A DNA stretch of 64,000 bases from Dryocosmus kuriphilus. Lineage: Eukaryota; Arthropoda; Insecta; Hymenoptera; Cynipidae. Positions within the stretch are counted from its first letter, which is position 1. Each line of letters starts with the position of its first letter. The DNA lies in NCBI GenBank assembly GCA_038277395.1, contig CM076189.1, positions 82,139,421-82,203,420 on the forward strand, in the 5' to 3' direction. A program made the translations under genes and the position numbers. Shown piece after piece: positions 56,550 to 64,000 of this stretch. Under the pieces are notes generated by a model, which made no database searches, was not told the origin of the DNA, and worked only from the letters and a program-made list of their open reading frames with translations.

Positions 56550-57490
56550 TATATTATTATTATTATTATTATTGTTATAATTTAGCTTTGCGAACTCGGA
56601 AGTTCATTGCCTTAGCTACCCAGAATCGCCACGCATCTCTATCCTGTGCATTTTCCATCCAGTTTAAATAATCATGTCCTAGCTCTTTTAGATCATCCCT
56701 TACGTTTTTCTCCCATCTGTTTCTCGGTTTGCCTAGAGGTCTCTTACTAATCGGCTTCCCTCTCAAAACTTGCGCCACTGTTCTTTCGTTGCTCATTCTT
56801 GCAGCATGTCCCGCCCAGCTTAATTTCCGCGCTTTCATTACTCTATTAGTATTTACTGACCCGTAGAGTGCATGCAGCTCATCATTATGCAGTTTTCTCC
56901 TTTCACCAGTCTCTCCGTCCCTTTTGTGACCACAGATTTTTCGAAATACTTTATTTTCAAATACTGTAAACCTGTTCTCCTCTCCTTTCGTCAGCGCCCA
57001 CGTTTCGCACCCGTACATGACGATCGGCATTATTATCGTTTTGTAAATTCTTACTTTGATGTTTCTAGATAGCGATCGCGATTTTACTAATGTATTTGCT
57101 GCATAGTAGCACCGATTTCCAGCGTGCAGCCGCCTGTTGATTTCCGCTTTAATGTTATTGTCGCTAGTTATAGTAGTCCCGAGGTATTTAAATTCATTAA
57201 CTCTTTCAAATTTCATATTTCCGGTCAATAGATCCCCCTCTTTATTGCTTTGTTCTGATCTGTCGACGATAAAATATTTTGTCTTCGATTCGCTAACTTC
57301 TAAACCTATTTTCTTGGCTTTTGTGATCAAGATTTCCGCATTTTTAGCTACCGTTTCTCTATCATCCCCGAGTAAGTCGAGATCATCTGCATATCCCAGA
57401 ATTTGTATTATCCCATTGAGGGTAGCACCGGACGGATTCGTTTGTACTTCTCTGACCACGTATTCTAATATAACTACCAAAAAATTCTAA
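56550..57490 (-). mobile_element. 5'-truncated RTE copy
   Basis: Minus-strand ORF of 301 codons (57480-56575) starts within RT at VILEYVVREVQTNPSG and retains LGYADDLDLLGDD, IIMPIVMYGCETWALTKGEE and the C-terminal LGKPRNRWEKNVRDDLKELG. It is followed on the minus strand by an ATAATAATAATA tail (56550-56578). It is the same family as 50104-53007, with fewer disabling changes in the shared part. The abrupt 5' end in RT is typical of incomplete target-primed reverse transcription. The ORF is open but encodes no complete RT, so it is a dead fragment. Confidence 0.9.
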
Positions 57491-57704
57491 AAATAAAAAG
57501 GGCATCGAAGAATTCCTTGACAAAGCAAGAAGCATTCCACTGACCCCAGAATAAACACCAAGAACCCTTAATTATCACCCTATAGTGTCTTATTAAAAGT
57601 GAGTTCAGCTGGCAATACCTGTTGGAGCCAGATAATGCAAAAAGTAAAAATTGCCACGTAAAATGTGTTCACAAAACACGAAAATATCCTCCTGAACCCA
57701 CAAC

Positions 57705-58665
57705 GAATTCCAACAGAGAACGTATTAGATTTATGTAACATTCGGCCCTCGCATTTTTCATCAAATCTCCTTATTTGGGACCCCATGAGTGAGAAAAACA
57801 CGGTTTTTACGACGGTGTCTGTCTGTTGTTGTTGTCGTTGTTGTTTTTGTCCTTGTCGTTTTCGTTGTTGCCGTCGTCGGCCCCTTTTACCGCGATAACT
57901 TTTGAAAGAATCATCAGATTGGATTGCACTTTGTCGCTCTTCTTCAGGGTCCAAAAGGAAAGGAAGGGTTCGTTAACCAGCGGTTTTCGACCAGTGGTTA
58001 TGGTTTTATCCATTAAGAACAGTTTTCACAAAATTAAAAAATCCATTTTTCTGCTAAAATATGCGAGATACAAAAAAAAAACAGTGGAGAAGAAAATTGT
58101 TCATCTAAAAGAATCTAGAAATTTTGTTTTAACCATTTTTTGATAAAATTCACGTTTTTTTATTTTAATCGAGAAAACTTTATTAAAAACAACAAACTAT
58201 GGTTTCGTGACAAAATATTCATGATACGAAAAAAATGATAATAGACAAAGTTGTTCGGCTTAAAAAGATCTAACAATTTTGTGTTGATCATTTCTTGATA
58301 AAATACACGGTTATTACGAAACGTTATTTAAAAATTCAAATTTACGGCCAAACTATTCAAGATACAAAAAAAATTATAAGGAAGAAAGCTATTTAACTTA
58401 AAACGATCTACAAAATTCCTCTCGACAATTTTTAACGGGCGCATAGAATTTGAGTCATTGGTGAAATATATTGTTAAATAAAAAGGAATCCCCTTTTCAC
58501 AAATACTATGCGAGATATGAGAAAATATTAAGAAGTAGAATTATTGATCTTAAAAAGGTCTACAAATTTGCTTAAAACTTAAAAATCTGCCCGCTACTCA
58601 GGCGCATGCTCATCATGTTTCTCACGCTTACCAGTCGATTAAGGTATATCAAAAACGTGAATTTT
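57705..58665. repeat. Additional copy of the TIR module
   Basis: Same family as 6040-6975: ACGTATTAGATTTATGTAAC, ACGACGGTGTCTGTCTG, a (TTG)n run and CCAGCGGTTTTCGACCAGTG. It lies directly upstream of, and in the same orientation as, the right TIR. Frames at 57580-58143 are composition artefacts. Confidence 0.7.
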
Positions 58666-58689
58666 TTAACTTTTTACATAGTTTGGTAG

Positions 58690-59185
58690 AAAAATGAAAT
58701 TTTTACATTCTCATCAGAGAAGGTATTATATTTATGTAAAATATGACCCTCGCAGTTTTCACCATATCTCCACGTTTAGAGAACTCCTGAGTGAGAAAAA
58801 ATGGTTTTTACGACGGTGTCTGTCTGCTGTTGTTGTTGTTGTTATTGTTGTTGTTGTTGTCGTCGTTGTCTTTGTTATTGTCGTCGTCTTCGTCGGCGTC
58901 TTTCAGCGCGATATCTTTTGAAAGAATCATCGGATTGCACTTCTAGCATGCATGTGAACTCTGAAGTCGGGACTTCGGCGGGAGAATTTTCAGTCACTAA
59001 CATAGTGTTGGCTGGCTGCTCACGCACGCACGGATGCTTATGCCACACTCATGATTCCTGCTGCTTCAACGTTTTGCAACTCAAAAGTTATGAGTTTGAT
59101 TAATTTTTGCAAAAGGAAACTTCGACTTATTTATTTTCCTTTATACAGCTATATAAGTCCGGATACTTGAGTCTGGGATAAACTG
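58690..59185 (-). repeat. Right TIR of the 55335-59185 element
   Basis: Inverted counterpart of the left TIR. It contains a (TTG/TCG)n run at 58828-58900 after ACGACGGTGTCTGTCTG and ends GATACTTGAGTCTGGGATAA then ACTG. Confidence 0.75.
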
Positions 59186-59209
59186 TATATTAATACACGT
59201 AGGTATATA

Positions 59210-60531
59210 CGAGGGCCTACCCAAAAGAAACCGAACTGATGTTGTGGGGAGCGGAGTTGTTGTAGTACCGGGTTTTTGCCGGTAGTTGCGTGTAGAGGCA
59301 CTTTTCACCAGTTAGTATGCCAACTGCTATCACTGTGTAAGGTTTCATTTGGTGTGTGTAATTTTTTTTGTGACTGTTGCTTTGCGCGCTCGTCGTTTTT
59401 TGTGATGGTTGATTTTCGTGATCAGCGTGCCAACGTGAGGTTTTGCTTCCTGCTCGGGAAAACGGGCACAGAAGCTCTTCAAATGTTAAAAACGGCCTAC
59501 AAGGATGATGCTATGGGAAAAACTCAAGTGTTCGAGTGGTTTTCTCGTTTTAAAAGTGGGAAAATGTCAATTGACGATCAACCTCGCTCTGGACGTCCTT
59601 CGACGGCCCGAACCGACGAAAATGTTGAAAAAATTCGTGAAATCATCCTGGAAGATCGACGAAAGACCGTCGAAGAAGTTGTGGAGAAATCTGGCGTGAG
59701 TTGGAGTTCAGTACAGAGAATTCTAAGTGAAGATTTGGGGATGAGAAGGGTGGCTGCAAAATTTGTTCCTCGACTGCTGACTGCAGAGCAAAAACAAGGC
59801 CGCGTGCAAGCATGCTCTGCTTTGAAGGAGGAATTCCAAAATGATCCAAACTTTTTTTCCAAGGTCATAACAGGTGACGAATCGTGGTGTTATGGATACG
59901 ATCCTGAAACTAAGCAACAGTCAAGTCAATGGAAGACTCAAAATTCGCCTCGCCCTAAAAAAGCTCGTCAGGTGAGGTCAAACATTAAGACGATGCTCAT
60001 TTGTTTTTTCGATGTGAGAGGAGTCGTCCATTCAGAATTTGTTCCACCGGGTCAGACAGTTAATCAGGCATTTTACCTGGAAGTCTTGAAAAGATTGCGC
60101 AACAGTTTACGACGGAAAAGGCCTGATTTGTGGCAGTCGGGGGACTGGTTTTTCCACCACGACAACGCCCCTGCTCACACAGCTCTTTCTGTGCGCCGAT
60201 TTTTGACTAAAAATAGCATGGCCACTGTTCCTCACCCACCCTATTCACCCGATTTAGCCCCATGTAACTTTTTTTTATTCCCCCGAATGAAAAGGGACAT
60301 GAAAGGAAGGCGTTTTGCGGCGTAGCTGAAGTGAAGGAAAAAACGACGGAGGCGCTGTCAAGCATCACAAAAGAGGAATTTAAAAAATGTTTCGAACAAT
60401 GGAATAAAAGATTAGATAAGTGTATTGTCTTCAATGGAGAGTACTTTCAAGGAGATTAAATGTTTTTTGTAGAAAAATCAAAATAATAACTTTGTACAAA
60501 AGTAGTTCGGTTTCTTTTGGGTTGGCCCTCG
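59210..60531 (+). mobile_element. mariner element, 1322 bp, full length
   Basis: Tips CGAGGGCCTACCCAAAAGAA (left) and, reverse-complemented, CGAGGGCCAACCCAAAAGAA (right), each flanked by TA (59208-59209, 60532-60533). The single transposase gene has one frameshift. It sits in the same TA-rich spot of unit 2 where unit 1 carries a different mariner. Confidence 0.95.
59405..60459 (+). pseudogene. mariner transposase, one frameshift and D-to-N in the DD34D triad
   Basis: The likely start is the ATG at 59405 (MVDFRDQRANVRFCFLLGKT) rather than the upstream in-frame ATG at 59276. Helix-turn-helix regions lie around VFEWFSRFKSGKMS and VVEKSGVSWSSVQRIL with linker DDQPRSGRPSTARTDENVEK. Catalytic motifs: ITGDESW (Asp kept), FFHHDNAPAH (Asp kept) and YSPDLAPCNFFLF, where the third catalytic Asp is Asn. 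A one-base deletion near 60319-60324 gives a premature TAG at 60323. In the shifted frame the normal C-terminus follows (EEFKKCFEQWNKRLDK and GEYFQGD) to a TAA at 60457-60459. Both defects predict an inactive enzyme. Confidence 0.95.
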
Positions 60532-60533
60532 TA

Positions 60534-60854
60534 TATATACATATAAAGACTTATTTCCTAAATTAAAATTTCCATGTAATCGACAATAGTGTAATGTAGA
60601 AGGAACCCTGTGCATATGATTTAAGAAAAGAAATTTTTTGGAGATATTTCAGACCATTACTTAAAATGAAATTACAATTTTTCATATTCTAAACCCGATC
60701 ATAACATTGAGAAACTCCTGTTTGTGAAAAAAATTTTATTTGGAATTTCCTAAGACCATAAATCAAGGAAATTCATTTGGGAATAAAATGTGACGTTCTG
60801 AGAAGCTTATCCCTCATATTTTGGCTTAATGATTACTTTATTCCATTTTACATT
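60534..60854. other. Unit-2 DNA downstream of the unknown gene
   Basis: Aligns with 16049-16190 and then 31250-31318 of unit 1, showing that the 15 kb between those points in unit 1 is inserted. No gene. Confidence 0.65.
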
Positions 60855-61339
60855 CTAAATTGAACAGTATAGATGCTGTAGAGAATTGTAGTTGACAGTT
60901 ATAACTTTAAACGAGTATGCGATTCTGCAGCGGGAGTTTACTGGAGTTTCCAAGATTTCGTCTGAGGTCACGCGTTCAAACCTGCCGCTATGCATGTGCA
61001 CTTTCACACGTCTTCCTTTGGAATTATATACTCCCCGAAGAAGCTCCATATTCTCCACTGTTGCGAAAATCTGACCATCGCTTGTTGATAAAACAATATA
61101 TTCTTTTTCAAGAATACGAGGGTATCTGCGATAATCTGTATTTACTTGCATTCTAATTCGTTCATCAGCAGGAAAAAAGTATCTTCGAAATTCGAATATG
61201 CGGCTGGAATTCGACTTGGGAATAAGCCGTATGTATCCAGCGTTTGCCTCATGGTCAACTGAAATAATCCTGGGAGGAGACCTAGACCTTTCACGAGGAG
61301 CAACCGCGGCAGATGGACTTGGATCCCTGACAGGAGTAT
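60855..61339 (-). CDS. Unrecognised gene copy B, terminal exon (161 codons)
   Basis: Minus-strand exon after a TTTCTTCTTGCAG acceptor, stop TAG at 60855-60857. It is paralogous to 31319-31800: PVRDPSPSAAVAPRERSRSP, IFEFRRYFFP, KEYIVLSTSDGQIFATVENM, LRGVYNSKGRRVKVHM and VNYNSLQHLYCSI. It is one codon longer than copy A and open throughout despite substantial nucleotide divergence, which suggests coding constraint on both. The longer open frame reaching 61364 extends into the intron and is not the exon. The function is unknown. Confidence 0.65.
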
Positions 61340-63842
61340 CTGCAAGAAGAAATGGAGGAATCATCCTTTTGAGTAAATATATTTATTATCACGAACAGTG
61401 TACCTAGGATACAAAAAAATTGTTGAAGCTTTTAATTTTGCAAACCCTATCCCGTGAGTTTTAGGAGTTCAGACCTCTATCTTCCTCCTCCTCCTCTTCA
61501 TCCTCCCCCTCACCTGAAGCAAGCGTAGAAAAGATTCCATGATTTAGAATAAATCAGTTGACATATAGTATGATTATTTCGTGACATCTTTACTCTTTTA
61601 TGGAGAGATACCGTTTTTTTTTGATTGCTCAATTATTAACTATTTAAAGGATAATTTTTTGGCAGCCTGCACTAAACTCGTCCTTTTTTCTTATGTCCCC
61701 TACTATATCAAATGTTTCGATATATTTCCAGAACTCTCTATACTTTTTCATTATTCCTGCTAGATTCTAAAATACCACCTTAACCTCCTTGTTTCATTCT
61801 GTTCCTCGTTTCCTATTCTTCCTTCTCTCTTTTTTTCTTTTACACTTGTCTGTATCCTCTTCCTCAACCCCCATTTTTCTTACTATAGAAGCGTCTATAT
61901 ATCTTCTATAATCTTTCACTCTCTTCATCCCACCAATGTCATTTTATACAGATATTCCGATATCCTATCCTAGATGTCCTTTCTTTAATACTTTCTCCTT
62001 TGGCTATCTATCCTATCTTCCTTTGTGTCTCTCTTTCTTTGTATGTTAGGTCATGATTCAAGTACACTTTCCTTGTACATGACATATTCTTATTTTTCGT
62101 GAATTTTTGTATCGCTTCTCCACTACTCAGGCTCCAAATTCGTAATCAGCGAACCGAGAAACTCTTTGATAGGGATTTCCGAGGAAATCGGTTTGATGAA
62201 ACGTTTGGTGCTTAAGTCACTCAGAAACTGGAATTTCTTGATACAAAGGTACTACTGGTGTAAATATTTGATCATATCAGAAATCATGTATGTGTGTTAG
62301 GTTGGGTCCTGGGAGGATCGGCAATTGCGAATTCTTTTCGATTGCTTTTCCCCACAACCTACACAAGAATAAATGCATGGCCGTGGCCGACGTGGTTGCG
62401 CCTTCTGTGCTAACGCACTAGCGTACCTAAGAACATTGGGGTAATGAAACAGAGAGAGAGAGAGAGACTAAATAGACACAATAGAGTCACAACAATGACC
62501 GGGCTATACCAATTTTCAGTGCTAATGAGCGGTGGCTCATGTCATCCTCTTTTCTCCGCTTAACGACTAATGCCACTTCCTAGCCTTCATACCATCCAGA
62601 TGCTTTCGATTCCCAAAGGCGCCTGCAAATTATTGTTTAATAATGAAAATTGTTAATAAAAATTAATAATCTATTCACGCAACCGCTTTATCTTTTCTTC
62701 AGACATCTAGTTATTAAATTTATAGTCTATTCATCATTGACCGGTATCACAGCAACCGATATCAATCAATTCATCTACCCTTGTCGAAGGAACCGATATT
62801 TTGATCAATCGTGGGTAGATGGATTCGATTGCTAACAATCATGAGAATACATACAGTCGCATTTAATAAATTAATCTCACAGAAACTCGCCCACAAATCA
62901 TTATTATAAGTTTTTTAACAAGAGATAAAATTGACACTGCAATTGTTTAAACTAGTAGTCGGTTAAATATTTTCAGCCCTGGCAATCAACTGTTCTACCA
63001 ACATTATAGATCAGCAAATGAACTGACTAGAATGTTGCCTATAACTTATTGGAAATAACTAGTAGTGTTTCCAGTTTTGCAATAGACGACATCGGTGGTA
63101 AGACATTCCTAATTAAAAACTTAGAGGACTGATAGCCAATGCTGAGATACCCATTTAATATTGTACATTAGTAATGAAAAAAATTCAAAGATATAGCAGC
63201 AGTGAATGGATGCATGTGCATCATAGACTGTCTAGTCTGCATTTTATCTGTGTCAGCATTTTAAGCTTATGGACTTCGGTCTGTCACACACTTCCCATGA
63301 GAGGCAGCAAAAACACACTTCCATCCTATCTCCCTACGAGGGTACGAGGATGACTCGGGCCCTGTCTCACCAGTATTCTTCGAACAGCTTTTCTACCTTG
63401 CTAGGTAAGAAGTCCGATGGGAATAGGGAATAATAGCGATGTGTACCTCGCTCCGTCTGCTTCTCCTAGGGCGCGTCGCGTAGTGTAATGTCGCCCTGAA
63501 GGACTAGATCCAAACAAAAGAAAGGAGTAACTCGGCAAGTGAGAGTTTTTGGGACATTAATTAACAAAAAAGCGTTGTGTGATGAACCTACATTTTAAAT
63601 GTGTGTAATCTTTCTACGTTGGGTAAGCACTACATTACTGGCCAAGAACCCTGATTTGTGCAAACGGCGCGAGAAGATAGATTTAATGTGAGTGGAAGAA
63701 AAATTGTGAATAAACTTCGGGGTGACAATCATGATAAAATCACGTAAAATATGCATTTACCTAGATTTTTTCATGGGAAACGTGATATGCTGAAGAAGGG
63801 CTATTTATGCACATTCAGGTTAGAATAACTCAAACTCGTCAC
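61340..63842. other. Intron of copy B with unit-2-specific insertions
   Basis: Bases 61340-61990 match the copy A intron. About 62050-62270 and 62294-63750 have no counterpart in unit 1 (which reads straight through near 32530-32590), so they are insertions of unknown type. A (GA)n tract lies at 62450-62468. No ORF or terminal repeat is recognised. A vertebrate- or tRNA-like structure was not seen. Confidence 0.5.
62450..62468. repeat. (GA)n microsatellite
   Basis: Short run of alternating AG dinucleotides. Confidence 0.9.
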
Positions 63843-63961
63843 ATACTAGACAAATTATTCTTCCAGATTCGGTTTCAGCGCTAACAATTACGTGAGGAAA
63901 CACTTTGAAATCTCATCGGGGAAACACTGTAGACCTGTGTAACTTTTTGATGTGTAATTGA
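63843..63961 (-). pseudogene. Copy B decayed counterpart of the 120-nt exon
   Basis: Aligns with 32666-32785 (NYTSKSYTGLQ and SAETESGRI are readable). It is 119 nt, so it carries a one-base deletion, has an in-frame TGA where copy A has TCA, has lost the acceptor AG (AATA in place of AAAG) and has GTGACG in place of the GTAAGC donor. This exon is not usable in copy B. Confidence 0.65.
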
Positions 63962-64000
63962 TATTTTAAAAACTAAAAATCGATTATGTTTCAAAAAATT

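Larger units (their letters stand above)
55335..59185. mobile_element. 3.85-kb TIR transposon, no transposase seen
   Basis: The tips are inverted: CAGATTGTCCCAGACTCAAG on the left and, reverse-complemented, CAGTTTATCCCAGACTCAAG on the right. They continue for about 48 bases (CGGACTTATAYAGCTGTATAAA) and are flanked by TA (55333-55334, 59186-59187). Behind the tips a longer inverted module follows with a (CAA/CGA)n run and ACAGACACCGTCGTAAAA. The interior contains a 5'-truncated RTE copy and another copy of the module (57705-58665). No transposase ORF is visible, so it is non-autonomous. Confidence 0.8.
36161..64000. repeat. Tandem segmental duplication, unit 2
   Basis: This is the second, same-orientation copy of the segment that starts at base 1. 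It is interrupted by its own set of transposons (DIRS, fold-back element, Jockey/CR1-like, RTE, 3.85-kb TIR element, mariner), none of which sits at the same insertion point in unit 1. It runs off the right end of the window within the intron upstream of exon 2 of the duplicated unknown gene. Confidence 0.85.

Noticed and set aside
61319..61364. Extension of the copy B exon upstream to an ATG at 61364
   Set aside because: The conserved CTTCTTYTTRCAG acceptor lies between this ATG and the coding similarity, so the extra residues are intronic. Copy A has no equivalent ATG in frame.
1..64000. tRNA, rRNA or other structured RNA genes
   Set aside because: No cloverleaf with internal A/B boxes or rRNA-like segment could be recognised by eye. 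A covariance-model scan would be needed to exclude degenerate ones.

Overview
This window is eukaryotic repeat-rich DNA, most likely from an insect. It is AT-rich and intron-bearing, and it is packed with arthropod-type transposons: mariner/Tc1, Transib, BEL/Pao, DIRS, and I-like, Jockey/CR1-like and RTE non-LTR elements. There are no operons or prokaryotic genes. The species cannot be told from the sequence.

The main architecture is a diverged tandem segmental duplication. Sequence from base 1 onward aligns with sequence from about 36161 onward, in the same order and orientation. Anchor pairs are about 1-4180 with 36161-45130 (plus 53390 onward), 9230-10060 with 54150-55330, 16049-16190 with 60534-60670, 31250-32530 with 60800-61990, and 32560-32800 with 63740-64000. 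Almost every difference between the two units is a transposon insertion private to one of them. Each unit carries the 3' end of the same unrecognised spliced gene on the minus strand: exons at 31319-31800, 32666-32785 and 35824-35907 in unit 1, and 60855-61339 plus a decayed exon at 63843-63961 in unit 2.

Unit 1 insertions: a Tc1/mariner-superfamily element with long inverted repeats (4182-9070) carrying a broken mariner inside; a mariner (10067-16046) split by an intact-ORF Transib (10578-15233) with exact 5-bp target duplications and CACAGTG ends; a BEL/Pao retrotransposon on the minus strand (16820-30613) with both LTRs and a primer-binding site, itself invaded by two non-LTR retrotransposons (about 18400-23460 plus strand, 25020-28977 minus strand); and a non-LTR 5' fragment (33070-35545) inside an intron of the host gene.

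Unit 2 insertions: a DIRS-type tyrosine-recombinase retrotransposon (36204-40943) with inverted terminal repeats and an internal complementary region; a fold-back type element (about 42645-43935); a Jockey/CR1-like pseudogene (45160-49402); an RTE element (about 49403-53051); a TIR element of 3.85 kb (55335-59185) containing a 5'-truncated RTE copy; and a 1322-bp mariner (59210-60531).

The most interesting items are the Transib (RAG1-related transposase, V(D)J-heptamer-like ends, very long TIRs with 144-bp tandem repeats, and a histidine where the second catalytic aspartate is expected), the DIRS element with its pre-insertion site preserved in the other unit, and the duplicated unknown gene whose visible introns are all phase 1.
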